From Pseudomonas sp. Marseille-Q3773 (GTDB lineage: Bacteria > Pseudomonadota > Gammaproteobacteria > Pseudomonadales > Pseudomonadaceae): a stretch of DNA of 64,000 nt. Position numbers and translations under genes: made by a program. Below, piece by piece: positions 37,362-46,484 of the stretch. Position 1 is the first letter of the stretch. Each line of letters opens with the position of its first letter. Under the pieces are notes generated by a model. That model saw nothing but the letters and a program-made list of their open reading frames with translations, searched no databases and was not told the DNA's origin. The stretch is from assembly GCF_916618955.1 (NCBI RefSeq), contig NZ_OU745390.1, positions 4,712,001-4,776,000 of the forward strand, given 5' to 3'.

Positions 37362-37378
37362 TGCTGTGCTGGCCTCAT

Positions 37379-37428
37379 CGCGGATGAATCCGCTCCTGCA
37401 AATTCGTGCAGGAGCGGATTCATCCGCG
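37379..37428. repeat. Intergenic palindrome, family C
   Basis: Perfect 22-bp arms 37379-37400 and 37407-37428 built on GCGGATGAATCCGCTCCTGC. Separates the convergent retropepsin-like and glutathione transferase genes. Confidence 0.9.
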
Positions 37429-37437
37429 TTTGGTCTG

Positions 37438-38061
37438 TCAGGCTGTCGGGGCTGTAGCGACCATCGACGGCCGCTTGGCCACCTCGGCATACCAAGCCGC
37501 CAAGCCAGGCTGGCGCTCACGCCAACCGAACTCCGGCTGACGCAGGTCCAGATACCCTAGCGCACAGGCCACGCCAATCGCCGCAAGATCGAACCCGGAC
37601 GCCAGATCTGCCAGGTGCTCCTGCTCCAGGTTTGCCAAGCTGCGGCGAATCTTCTCGGCTTGCGCTTCGAGCCAACCATCCCAGCGCTTGTCTTCAGGCC
37701 GCAGGAAGCTTTCATATCGCGACGAAACCGCTGCATCCATGATCGCATCGGCCTGCGACACCAGCGTCATGCGCCGCCAGCGCGCCGTGCCTTCGCGCGG
37801 CAGCAAGGGCAGGCCGACGTGCTGCAGGTCGAGGTATTCGCAGATCACTCGGCTGTCATGCAGAACCGTGCCGTCTTCCAGGCGCAGGGCCGGGATCTTG
37901 CCAATCGGGTTGTCCTGGTTCAGCTGGGGGTCGCCACTTACCGGGCTGATGTTCACCGGCTGAAACTTGACCCGCTGCAGCTGGCCAGTTTCGTGCAACA
38001 CCACCATGACCTTGCGCACGAACGGCGACAGCGGTGCGTGGAACAGCGTCATCGTGCTCAC
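37438..38061 (-). CDS. Glutathione S-transferase family protein
   Basis: 207-residue protein with the thioredoxin-fold N-terminal domain (LFHAPLSPFVRKVMVVLHE, catalytic Ser in APLSPF) and the NPIGKIPALRLEDGTVLHDSRVICEYLD glutathione-binding segment, then an all-helical C-terminal domain. Substrate unknown. The start is a GTG two bases after the msrA stop (AGGG nine bases upstream); an ATG at 38052, three codons in, is the alternative. Probably cotranscribed with msrA, which would suit oxidative-stress defence. Confidence 0.9.
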   Translation of the reverse strand: MSTMTLFHAPLSPFVRKVMVVLHETGQLQRVKFQPVNISPVSGDPQLNQDNPIGKIPALRLEDGTVLHDSRVICEYLDLQHVGLPLLPREGTARWRRMTLVSQADAIMDAAVSSRYESFLRPEDKRWDGWLEAQAEKIRRSLANLEQEHLADLASGFDLAAIGVACALGYLDLRQPEFGWRERQPGLAAWYAEVAKRPSMVATAPTA

Positions 38062-38063
38062 GC

Positions 38064-38729
38064 TCAGTTACCCTGCAGGCTGGGTGGCAGGCACACGCCG
38101 GTACCGCCGATACCGCAGTAGCCGTCCGGGTTCTTGGCCAGGTACTGCTGGTGGTAGGCCTCGGCGAAGTAGACGGTCGGCGCCTGGGCGATCTCGGTGG
38201 TGATTTCGCCAAAACCGGCTTTGCTCAGCTCGGCCTGGTAGGCATCGCGACTGGCCTTGGCCTGTTCCAGCTGTTCCGGGCTGGTGCAGTAGATGGCCGA
38301 GCGGTACTGGGTGCCGATGTCGTTGCCCTGGCGCATGCCCTGGGTCGGGTTGTGCAGCTCCCAGAACATCGCCAGCAGTTCGCGGTAGCTGACCTTGTCC
38401 TTGTCGAACACCACCAGCACCACTTCGGTGTGGCCGGTCAGGCCCGAGCAGACTTCTTCGTAGGTGGGGTTCGGGGTGAAGCCGCCGGCGTAGCCGACTA
38501 CCGTGCTGACCACGCCTTCACGCTGCCAGAAGCGGCGTTCGGCGCCCCAGAAGCAGCCCAGGCCGAAGATGGCGAAGTCGACGTTCTGGAAGAACGGGCC
38601 GAGTAGCGGCGTGTCTTTGAACACGTAGTGGAACTCGGGCAGGCTCATTGGCGTTTCGCGGCCAGGCAGGGCCTGCTCCGCGGTAGGCATGACGTTTTTG
38701 TTCACCAGGATTTCCGAACGCAGGACCAT
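38064..38729 (-). CDS. msrA: Peptide-methionine (S)-S-oxide reductase
   Basis: 221-residue MsrA that repairs methionine-S-sulfoxide. Catalytic Cys59 is in [10 protein letters not shown]; resolving cysteines are Cys205 and Cys213 in the C-terminal [11 protein letters not shown]. Other family segments are [26 protein letters not shown] and [23 protein letters not shown] is six bases from the ATG at 38729 but abuts the ATG at 38735, so the former is chosen. Followed at once by the glutathione transferase gene. Confidence 0.96.
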   Translation of the reverse strand: MVLRSEILVNKNVMPTAEQALPGRETPMSLPEFHYVFKDTPLLGPFFQNVDFAIFGLGCFWGAERRFWQREGVVSTVVGYAGGFTPNPTYEEVCSGLTGHTEVVLVVFDKDKVSYRELLAMFWELHNPTQGMRQGNDIGTQYRSAIYCTSPEQLEQAKASRDAYQAELSKAGFGEITTEIAQAPTVYFAEAYHQQYLAKNPDGYCGIGGTGVCLPPSLQGN

Positions 38730-38763
38730 GGCCATTCCTCTGTATGTCAGTTGAATTGGGATT

Positions 38764-38829
38764 GGCCTCATCGCGGATGAATCCGCTTCTACGGGGATCG
38801 CGTAGGAGCGGGTTTCCCGCGATGAGGCC
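38764..38829. repeat. Intergenic palindrome, family C
   Basis: Arms 38764-38792 and 38802-38829 with several mismatches, in the 136-bp gap between the GGDEF/EAL gene and msrA. Confidence 0.85.
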
Positions 38830-38865
38830 GGAATGGGTCTAGTGTGCCCGAGCTTGGCGCTGCTG

Positions 38866-41556
38866 TCAGGCCAGCGGGCCACGCGGATAACGCTTCAGCC
38901 GTTCGGCCAGCTCGCGCCCCGGGATCGGCCGGTCGAACAGGTAGCCCTGGCCGACGTCGCAGCGGTGGCGGCGCAGGAACGCCAGTTGCTCTGGTGTCTC
39001 GATGCCCTCGGCCACCACCTTCAGCTTGAGGTTGTGCGCCATGGCCACCACCGCCGAGGTGATCTCCATGTCGTCCTGGTTGTCCGGTATCTCATTGATG
39101 AAGCTGCGGTCGATCTTGAGGATGTCGATCGGAAACTTCTTCAGGTAGCTCAGCGACGAATAACCGGTACCGAAATCGTCCATGGCCAGGGTCAGGCCCA
39201 GGGCCTTCAGCTCGTCCAGCTGGCGGTGGGTGTCTTCGCTGGCCTCCAGCAGCAGGCCTTCGGTCAGCTCCAGCTCCAGCAGGTGCGGGGGCAGTGCTTC
39301 TTCCTTGAGGATGCTACTGATCGACGCCACCAGGTCGGGGTCGGAGAACTGCTTGGGCGACAGGTTGATGGCCACATGCAGGTTGCCCATGCCGGCTTCG
39401 CGCAGTTGCTGGCTCATGCGGCACGACTGGCGCACCACCCATTTGCCGATGGGGATGATCAGGCCGGTCTCTTCCGCCACGCTGATGAACTGGTCCGGGC
39501 GGATCATGCCGCGTTCGGGGTGGTTCCAGCGCAGCAGCGCTTCCAGCCCCAGCAGGCGACCGCTGCGCAGGCACAGCTTGGGCTGGTAGAACACCTCCAG
39601 CTCGTTCTGGGTCAGGGCGCGGCGCAGGTTGTTCTCGACGAACAGCTTGTAGCTGGCTTCGGCATTCAGCACCTCGGTAAACACCTGCACCTGGTGCTTG
39701 CCGTTGGCCTTGGCCTTGTGCAGGGCCAAGCCGGCGTTCTTCATCAAGCTGGCAGGGTCGGTACCGTGCAGTGGCGCGTAGGCCAGGCCCACCGATGCGG
39801 TGACGTTGATCAGCTGGTTGTCGACGAACATCGGTTTGTCGAGGGTCCGCAGCAATTGCATGGCAACGCCCTGGCCTTCTTCGAGACGGGTGTCGTCGAG
39901 CAGCACGGCGAACTCGTTACTGGCGAAGCGCGCCAGGATGCCGCCGGTGTGCAGGCTGTTGCGCAGGCGCCGGGCGAGGCTGATCAACAGCTTGTCGCCG
40001 GTCTGGTGGCCCAGGCTGTCGTTGATCCGCTTGAAGTTGTCGATGTCCACCAGCAGCAGGCACATGGCGTTCTCGCCGTCACGGGCGAAGCACTCGTCCA
40101 GGCTGCGGATGAACGCCGGGCGGTTGCCCAGGTTGGTCAGGTTGTCGGTGTAGGCCAGGCGCTCGATGCGTTGCTGGGCCAGCTTGGTCTGGGTGACGTC
40201 TTCGTAGATGCCGATGTAGTGGGTCAGCTCACGGTTGTCGCCATACACCTTGGAGATCGACAACTGGCCCCAGTAGGGCTCCAGGTTCTTGCGCCGGCTC
40301 TTGAACTCGCCCTGCCAGCTGTTGCCCATGGCCAGGCTCGAAGGCGAGTCGAACAGCAATTCGCTCAAATTTTCCAAGGCCGGTAGCTCACCCAGGTGGC
40401 GGCCCTGGACTTCCTCGGTGCTGTACTGGGTGATGGCGGTGAAACTTGGGTTGACGTACTCCACCACGCCGTCGCGGTTGACCAGCAGAAAGGCGCTGGC
40501 GCTCTGCTCCACGGCGCGCTGGAACAGGTGCAGGGCGCTGGCTGCGGTGCGCCGGTTGTGGTTGGTGATGACCTGGGCGAACTGGTCGGCAAGCTCGCCG
40601 GCAAAGGCAATTTCGTCCGACTGCCAGGCCCGCGTCTGGCCGGTCTGCTCCAGGCACAGCACGCCAACCACCTGGCCATCGACGCGGATACTGGCATCGA
40701 GCATGGCCTTGTTCGTCGTGAACAGGCTTTGCGCCAGCGCGCGGGTGCGCGGGTCGTGGCCGGCATTGTGGGCGTCGATGGCGCGGCTGGCGTGCAGCGC
40801 GTCAAGGTAGTCGGGGAAGCGGCTGGCATCGATGGCTTCGGGCTGGCGATGCGCTTGCACATCGCGGTACCAGGCAGTGATCGGCTCCAGATGCTGGCCG
40901 TCCAGGTGCCAGATGCTGGCGCAGTCGACCTTGTAGATCTCACAGGCGCTGCGGGTGATCAGCTGGGCAGCCTCCAGCAGCGAGTTTCCGCCGCTGTAGC
41001 GCTGGCGGGCGAGGCGCAGGATCAGGTCCTGCTGGCCGCGTACCCGCTCCAGATGCTCGAGTTGTTCCTGCTGTGCGCGCTGGTTCAATTGCAGGGCCAG
41101 CTGCAGGCGGTTGTTGCGCGATTCCAGGTCACTGGCCCCGGCCTCGCCGGTCTCTTCAGCGTGGTCATCGAGCACGCTGAGGTAGCCACGCACCAGCTGA
41201 CGGTTGTGCTGCTTGTAGGTTTCCCCCACCTCGAGCAGGCGTAGCGATGCCGTTGGCGTGTGCAAGGAGTAGCGCACGCGGTAGTAGCCACGCTGGGCCA
41301 GCTGCAGCTGGATCTCGTCGTGCAGCCGGTAGCGGGCTTCAGGCTCCATCAGGCTGGCGTAGGGAGCATCGACCAGGGCGCACAGGTCGCTGGCGTGCAA
41401 GCCGAACTGGCGTTCGCAGGCCGGGTCCAGGTAGAGCATGGCCCAGGTGGCTTCGTTGAGCCTTTCGAAACGCAGCATGCCGAGCCGCGAGGGCACGGGT
41501 AACTGCGTGACGACCTCGGCCGCCACACGGCTGGCGGCATCGGGTTGGCTTTTCAT
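38866..41556 (-). CDS. PAS/GAF/GGDEF/EAL protein, probable c-di-GMP phosphodiesterase
   Basis: 896 residues, soluble. Order: N-terminal PAS-like region (~1-130), helical linker, GAF (~185-340), PAS (~350-465), GGDEF (~475-635), EAL (~645-896). The GGDEF signature is degenerate, ASNEF in [13 protein letters not shown], so cyclase activity is unlikely. The EAL domain keeps its landmarks: [38 protein letters not shown] and VVAEGIET, so it probably hydrolyses c-di-GMP. The start at 41556 is chosen because translation upstream lacks any domain; its ribosome site is weak. Confidence 0.88.
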   Translation of the reverse strand: MKSQPDAASRVAAEVVTQLPVPSRLGMLRFERLNEATWAMLYLDPACERQFGLHASDLCALVDAPYASLMEPEARYRLHDEIQLQLAQRGYYRVRYSLHTPTASLRLLEVGETYKQHNRQLVRGYLSVLDDHAEETGEAGASDLESRNNRLQLALQLNQRAQQEQLEHLERVRGQQDLILRLARQRYSGGNSLLEAAQLITRSACEIYKVDCASIWHLDGQHLEPITAWYRDVQAHRQPEAIDASRFPDYLDALHASRAIDAHNAGHDPRTRALAQSLFTTNKAMLDASIRVDGQVVGVLCLEQTGQTRAWQSDEIAFAGELADQFAQVITNHNRRTAASALHLFQRAVEQSASAFLLVNRDGVVEYVNPSFTAITQYSTEEVQGRHLGELPALENLSELLFDSPSSLAMGNSWQGEFKSRRKNLEPYWGQLSISKVYGDNRELTHYIGIYEDVTQTKLAQQRIERLAYTDNLTNLGNRPAFIRSLDECFARDGENAMCLLLVDIDNFKRINDSLGHQTGDKLLISLARRLRNSLHTGGILARFASNEFAVLLDDTRLEEGQGVAMQLLRTLDKPMFVDNQLINVTASVGLAYAPLHGTDPASLMKNAGLALHKAKANGKHQVQVFTEVLNAEASYKLFVENNLRRALTQNELEVFYQPKLCLRSGRLLGLEALLRWNHPERGMIRPDQFISVAEETGLIIPIGKWVVRQSCRMSQQLREAGMGNLHVAINLSPKQFSDPDLVASISSILKEEALPPHLLELELTEGLLLEASEDTHRQLDELKALGLTLAMDDFGTGYSSLSYLKKFPIDILKIDRSFINEIPDNQDDMEITSAVVAMAHNLKLKVVAEGIETPEQLAFLRRHRCDVGQGYLFDRPIPGRELAERLKRYPRGPLA

Positions 41557-41716
41557 CGAAGACTCGCTTGAAGAGGGGACGCGGCCTATGGGCAGCGGCA
41601 GATCTGGCAAGGTTGCATCATGTCCAGGGGGCTGGCAAGCCGCCATATGTGATGCTGTGTACGGGTTATCGGCGTGTGGGCTGGAATCTGTAGTTCGCCG
41701 TGTTTATTCGGCGGGC

Positions 41717-41742
41717 AAAAAAAGCCCCGCCAATCGACGGGG
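41717..41742 (-). terminator. Intrinsic terminator of the aceEF operon
   Basis: On the minus strand CCCCG-loop-CGGGG is followed by CTTTTTTT. It lies about 65 bases beyond the aceF stop. A further perfect hairpin, ACTGCCCCTCG/CGAGGGGCAGT, at 41775-41799 lies between the stop and this terminator. Confidence 0.85.
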
Positions 41743-41807
41743 TTGAGGTACGAGCGTGGCAGCTCGAAAAGGGTACTGCCCCTCGTCGCGAGGGGCAGTG
41801 TGCAGCG

Positions 41808-43442
41808 TTACAGCAGCATGGTGCGGATATCGCCCAGCACGTCGCCCAGGCGCTTGGTGAAGCGCGCGGCGGCAGCGCCGTTGATCACACGGTGGTCGTA
41901 GGACAGCGACAGCGGCAGCATCAGCTTCGGCTGGAAGGCCTTGCCGTCCCAGACCGGCTGCATGGTCGCCTTGGAGACGCCCAGGATAGCCACTTCCGGC
42001 GCGTTGACGATCGGCGTGAAGCCGGTGCCGCCAATGTGCCCGAGGCTGGAGATGGTGAAGCAGGCGCCTTGCATCTCGTCGGCCGACAGCTTCTTGGTGC
42101 GGGCCTTTTCAGCCAGCGCAGCGGCTTCGGCAGCCAGTTGCAGCAGGCTCTTCTGGTCGACGTTCTTGATCACCGGGACCAGCAGGCCATCCGGGGTGTC
42201 CACGGCGAAGCCGATGTGCACGTATTTCTTGCGGATGATGGCCTTGCCGCTTGGCGCCAGCGAGCTGTTGAAGTCCGGCAGTTCCTTGAGCAGGAAGGCG
42301 CAGGCCTTGAGCAGCAGTGGCAGCACGGTCAGCTTCACGCCAGCCTTTTCGGCCACGGCCTTCTGCGCCACGCGGAAGGCTTCCAGCTCGGTGATGTCGG
42401 CGGAGTCGAACTGGGTGACGTGCGGCACGTTCAGCCAGCTGCGGTGCAGGTTGGCGGCACCGACCTGCATCAGGCGGGTCAGGGCTACTTCTTCAACTTC
42501 ACCGAACTTGCTGAAGTCCACGGCCGGGATCGGCGGGATGCCGGCCCCACCGGCTGTCGGGGCTTCCTTGGCCTTCTGCATCATCGTCTTGACGTAGACC
42601 CGCACGTCTTCCTTCAGGATGCGGCCGTGCGGACCGGTGGCAGCAACGGCACCCAGATCGACACCGAATTCACGGGCCAGCTGGCGAACTGCCGGGCCGG
42701 CGTGAACCTTGGCGTTGCTGCCGGCAGCCGGTGCGGTGGCAACCGGTGCAGGGGCAGCAGCAGGCGCAGCTGCGGCAGCCGCAGGTGCGGCAGCCGGAGC
42801 CGCCTCAGCCTTGGCCGGGGCAGCAGCGGCAGGTGCCGGTGCGGCAGCCGGGGCAGCGCCGGCGACTTCCAGCTTGAGGATCAGGTCACCGGTGCCGACT
42901 TCGTCGTCCAGCTTGGCGATCACTTCCTTCACCACGCCAGCGGCTGGCGAAGGGATTTCCATGGAGGCCTTGTCGGACTCCAGGGTGATCAGCGACTGGT
43001 CGGCTTCGACGGTGTCGCCGGCCTTGACCAGCACTTCGATGATCTTGGCCTTGCCCGACGAACCGATGTCCGGCACGTGGATGTCCTGCACGCTGGCGGC
43101 AGCCGGGGCTGCGGCCGGAGCAGGAGCCGGGGCGGCTTCAGCGGCCGGAGCCGGTGCAGCAGCCTGCGCCGGAGCGGCGGCAGGTGCCTCGGGGGCCGCA
43201 GCAGCGGCGCCCTCGGCTTCCAGAACCAGCAGCTCGTCGCCTTCTTTCAGGCGGTCGCCCAGCTTGACCTTCAGCTCCTTGATGACGCCGGCTTTCGGCG
43301 CCGGGATTTCCATGGAGGCCTTGTCGGACTCCAGGGTCAGCAGGCTCTGGTCAGCCTCGATACGGTCACCGACCTTGACGAACAGCTCGATGATTTCACC
43401 TTCACCGCTGCCGATGTCAGGTACGCGAATGAGTTCGCTCAC
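41808..43442 (-). CDS. aceF: Pyruvate dehydrogenase E2, dihydrolipoyllysine acetyltransferase
   Basis: 544-residue E2 core of the pyruvate dehydrogenase complex. Two lipoyl domains, each with the lipoylated lysine in ESDKASMEIP, are joined by long Ala/Pro linkers (~80-115 and ~195-235). Then comes a peripheral-subunit binding domain (AGPAVRQLAREFGVDLGAVAATGPHGRILKEDV) and the catalytic acetyltransferase domain ending in LSYDHRVINGAAAARF. The start is a GTG at 43442 with GAGGAG about ten bases upstream, inside the 13-base gap after aceE. No E3 gene follows. Confidence 0.96.
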   Translation of the reverse strand: MSELIRVPDIGSGEGEIIELFVKVGDRIEADQSLLTLESDKASMEIPAPKAGVIKELKVKLGDRLKEGDELLVLEAEGAAAAAPEAPAAAPAQAAAPAPAAEAAPAPAPAAAPAAASVQDIHVPDIGSSGKAKIIEVLVKAGDTVEADQSLITLESDKASMEIPSPAAGVVKEVIAKLDDEVGTGDLILKLEVAGAAPAAAPAPAAAAPAKAEAAPAAAPAAAAAAPAAAPAPVATAPAAGSNAKVHAGPAVRQLAREFGVDLGAVAATGPHGRILKEDVRVYVKTMMQKAKEAPTAGGAGIPPIPAVDFSKFGEVEEVALTRLMQVGAANLHRSWLNVPHVTQFDSADITELEAFRVAQKAVAEKAGVKLTVLPLLLKACAFLLKELPDFNSSLAPSGKAIIRKKYVHIGFAVDTPDGLLVPVIKNVDQKSLLQLAAEAAALAEKARTKKLSADEMQGACFTISSLGHIGGTGFTPIVNAPEVAILGVSKATMQPVWDGKAFQPKLMLPLSLSYDHRVINGAAAARFTKRLGDVLGDIRTMLL

Positions 43443-43455
43443 TTAAAAATACTCC

Positions 43456-46101
43456 TCAGCAGTCCAGTGGGTTGCGCTTGTCCGGGTCGATGCCGAACTT
43501 GACGATGGCGTCAGCCACAACCTTGGGTTCGATCTCGCCACGGTCAGCCAGGGCTTCCAGCGCGGCCAGCACCACGAAGTGGCGATCGACTTCGAAGAAG
43601 TGACGCAGCTTCTTGCGGCTGTCGCTGCGACCGTAACCGTCGGTACCCAGGACCTTGAACTCTTTGCTCGGCACCCACTGGCGGATCTGCTCGGCGAACA
43701 GCTTCATGTAGTCGGTAGAGGCGATGACCGGGCCCTTGCGGCCGCTCAGGCACTGCTCGACGTAGGTCTGCTGTGGCTTCTGGCCAGGCTTCAGGCGGTT
43801 GGCGCGTTCCACTGCCAGGCCGTCGCGACGCAGTTCGTTGAAGCTGGTCACGCTCCACACGTCGGCACCGATGTTGAACTCGTCACGCAGGATCTTCGCC
43901 GCTTCGCGAACTTCGCGCAGGATGGTGCCGGAGCCCATCAGCTGTACGTGGTGCGCGGCTTCGCGGGTGTCTTCCTCGAGCAGGTACATGCCCTTGATGA
44001 TGCCTTCCTCGACACCGGCCGGCATGGCTGGCTGCTGGTAGGACTCGTTCATCACGGTGATGTAGTAGAAGATGTCCTGTTGCTCTTCGGTCATCTTCTT
44101 CATGCCGTCCTGGATGATCACCGCCAGCTCGTAGCCGTAGGTTGGATCGTAGGTGCGGCAGTTCGGGATGGTGCCCGCCATCATGTGGCTGTGACCGTCT
44201 TCGTGCTGCAGGCCTTCACCGTTGAGGGTGGTACGGCCGGCGGTACCGCCGATCAGGAAGCCACGGGTGCGGCTGTCGCCAGCGGCCCAGGCCAGGTCAC
44301 CGATGCGCTGGAAGCCGAACATCGAGTAGAAGATATAGAACGGCAGCATCGGCTGGTTGTGGCAGCTGTACGAGGTACCGGCAGCGATGAACGACGACAT
44401 GGCGCCGGCTTCGTTGATGCCTTCCTCGAGGATCTGGCCCTTCTTGTCTTCGCGGTAGAACATCACCTGGTCTTTATCGACCGGCTCGTAGAGCTGGCCG
44501 ACCGACGAGTAGATGCCCAGCTGGCGGAACATGCCTTCCATACCGAAGGTACGGGCTTCGTCCGGGATGATCGGGACGATGCGCTGGCCGATTTCCTTGT
44601 CCTTGACCAGCTGCGCCAGAATACGCACGAAGGCCATGGTGGTGGAGATTTCGCGGTCGCCCGAGCCGTCCAGGATCGCTTTCAGCGTTTCCAGTGGGGG
44701 AGTCGGCACGCTGAAGCTCTTGGCGCGGCGCTGTGGCACGAAACCACCCAGGGCAGCACGGCGCTCGGCCAGGTACTTGGCTTCGGCAGAACCTTCTTCC
44801 GGCTTGAAGAACGGCAGGTTCTCCAGGTCGGCATCCTTGACCGGGATGTCGAAGCGGTCACGGAAGTGGCGCAGGCTGTCGACATCGACCTTCTTGGTGT
44901 TGTGCGCGGTGTTCTTGGCTTCGCCGGCACCGGTACCGTAACCCTTGATGGTCTTGGCCAGGATGACGGTAGGCTGGTCCTTGTGGTTGACCGCCTGGTG
45001 GTACGCCGCGTAGACCTTGTACGGGTCGTGGCCGCCACGGTTGAGCTTCCAGATCTCGTCGTCGGACAGGTCTTCGACCATGGCCTTGAGCTCTGGGGTG
45101 TTGAAGAAGTGCTCACGGACGTACGCACCGTCCTTGGCCTTGTAGTTCTGGTACTCGCCGTCGATGACTTCGTCCATGCGGCGCTGCAGGGCACCGTTGG
45201 TGTCCTTGGCGAACAGTGGGTCCCAGAAGCGGCCCCAGACGACCTTGTTGACGTTCCAGCCACCGCCACGGAACACGCCTTCGAGTTCCTGGATGATCTT
45301 GCCGTTGCCGCGAACCGGGCCGTCGAGGCGCTGCAGGTTGCAGTTGATGACGAAGATCAGGTTGTCCAGCTTCTCGCGGCCGGCCAGGGCGATTGCGCCC
45401 AGAGATTCCGGCTCGTCGCACTCGCCGTCGCCCATGAAGCACCAGACCTTCTGCTTGCCGGCCGGGATGAAGCCGCGCGCTTCCAGGTACTTCATGAAAC
45501 GTGCCTGGTAGATGGCCTGGATCGGACCCAGGCCCATCGATACGGTCGGGAACTGCCAGAAGTCAGGCATCAGCCAAGGGTGCGGGTACGAAGACAGGCC
45601 GTTGCCGTCCACTTCCTGACGGAAGTTGTTCATCTGCTCTTCGCTGATGCGGCCTTCCATGAAGGCGCGGGCGTAGACGCCTGGCGAAGCGTGGCCCTGG
45701 AAGAAGATCAGGTCGCCGCCGTGTTCTTCGGTCGGGGCCTGGAAGAAGTAGTTGAAGCCGATGTCGTACAGCGTGGCGCTGGAGGCGAAGCTGGAGATGT
45801 GTCCGCCCAGGTCCGAGTCTTTCAGGTTGGTACGCATCACCATGGCCAGGGCGTTCCAACGCACCATCGAGCGAATGCGGCGTTCCATGAACAGGTCGCC
45901 AGGCATGCGTGCTTCGTGGGTGACAGGGATGGTGTTGCGGTATGGCGTGGTGATCGCGTATGGCAGCTGGGAGCCACTACGGGTGGCCAGCTCGCCCATA
46001 CGGGTCATCAGGTAATGAGCGCGGTCTTCGCCTTCTTTGTCGAGGACCGACTCCAGGGCATCCAGCCATTCCTGGGTTTCGATTGGATCGAGGTCTTGCA
46101 T
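43456..46101 (-). CDS. aceE: Pyruvate dehydrogenase E1 component
   Basis: 881-residue homodimeric-type E1 that decarboxylates pyruvate and acetylates E2. The thiamine diphosphate motif begins GDGECDEPESLGAI and closes at NLIFVINCNLQRLDGP; the transketolase-type second domain contains AGTSYSCHNQPMLPFYIFYSMFGFQR. Length and order match gammaproteobacterial AceE. First gene of aceE-aceF and divergent from glnE across 383 bases, which carry paired palindromes. It links the serine-derived pyruvate of this region to acetyl-CoA. Confidence 0.97.
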   Translation of the reverse strand: MQDLDPIETQEWLDALESVLDKEGEDRAHYLMTRMGELATRSGSQLPYAITTPYRNTIPVTHEARMPGDLFMERRIRSMVRWNALAMVMRTNLKDSDLGGHISSFASSATLYDIGFNYFFQAPTEEHGGDLIFFQGHASPGVYARAFMEGRISEEQMNNFRQEVDGNGLSSYPHPWLMPDFWQFPTVSMGLGPIQAIYQARFMKYLEARGFIPAGKQKVWCFMGDGECDEPESLGAIALAGREKLDNLIFVINCNLQRLDGPVRGNGKIIQELEGVFRGGGWNVNKVVWGRFWDPLFAKDTNGALQRRMDEVIDGEYQNYKAKDGAYVREHFFNTPELKAMVEDLSDDEIWKLNRGGHDPYKVYAAYHQAVNHKDQPTVILAKTIKGYGTGAGEAKNTAHNTKKVDVDSLRHFRDRFDIPVKDADLENLPFFKPEEGSAEAKYLAERRAALGGFVPQRRAKSFSVPTPPLETLKAILDGSGDREISTTMAFVRILAQLVKDKEIGQRIVPIIPDEARTFGMEGMFRQLGIYSSVGQLYEPVDKDQVMFYREDKKGQILEEGINEAGAMSSFIAAGTSYSCHNQPMLPFYIFYSMFGFQRIGDLAWAAGDSRTRGFLIGGTAGRTTLNGEGLQHEDGHSHMMAGTIPNCRTYDPTYGYELAVIIQDGMKKMTEEQQDIFYYITVMNESYQQPAMPAGVEEGIIKGMYLLEEDTREAAHHVQLMGSGTILREVREAAKILRDEFNIGADVWSVTSFNELRRDGLAVERANRLKPGQKPQQTYVEQCLSGRKGPVIASTDYMKLFAEQIRQWVPSKEFKVLGTDGYGRSDSRKKLRHFFEVDRHFVVLAALEALADRGEIEPKVVADAIVKFGIDPDKRNPLDC

Positions 46102-46210
46102 GGCTTGCTCCAGGGCGGAAAGGCAACCAGAATCGATTGCCTGAGTTTGCGACTGGCCTTATGGGCAGACGTCGTGAATTCTTGGATTACCGGGGTGTCC
46201 TCCGGCGCCG

Positions 46211-46225
46211 TGTAGTTTTACTACA
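46211..46225. promoter_or_regulatory. Palindrome upstream of aceE, copy 1 (GntR/FadR-like operator candidate)
   Basis: TGTAGT-TTT-ACTACA is a perfect 6-3-6 palindrome, 110 bases before aceE. The T-x-GT-N3-AC-x-A form is that of FadR-subfamily GntR sites, the subfamily of PdhR. The regulator is unknown; see the second copy at 46263. Confidence 0.5.
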
Positions 46226-46262
46226 TTTGCTTTCGCATTTCATGCTTTTACACCACAGGGGT

Positions 46263-46277
46263 AGTAGTAAAACTACA
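46263..46277. promoter_or_regulatory. Palindrome upstream of aceE, copy 2
   Basis: AGTAGT-AAA-ACTACA, the same site with one outer mismatch. Its centre is 52 bp from that of copy 1, about five helical turns. A perfect ATGCGACG/CGTCGCAT hairpin follows at 46281-46299. No gene occupies 46102-46484. Confidence 0.5.
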
Positions 46278-46484
46278 TCTATGCGACGTTTCGTCGCATG
46301 CTGGCTTGTGAGGAAAAACGTTCATGTTGGTTGGCATTGTGTCGCGAGCGGGTAATTCTTGATGGTTGTTGCCAATTTTAAGGCTCTTTCAGCTATTTCC
46401 AACTTTTGTACGACAGTCCAACCGTGGTCCGGTTTCCCCTTGGCCGCTTTTTCCCCTCTATTTCACGCCGATCAAGGATAGACC

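Noticed and set aside
43579-46215. Plus-strand open frame of 878 codons opposite aceE
   Set aside because: Antisense shadow of aceE with no recognisable domain.
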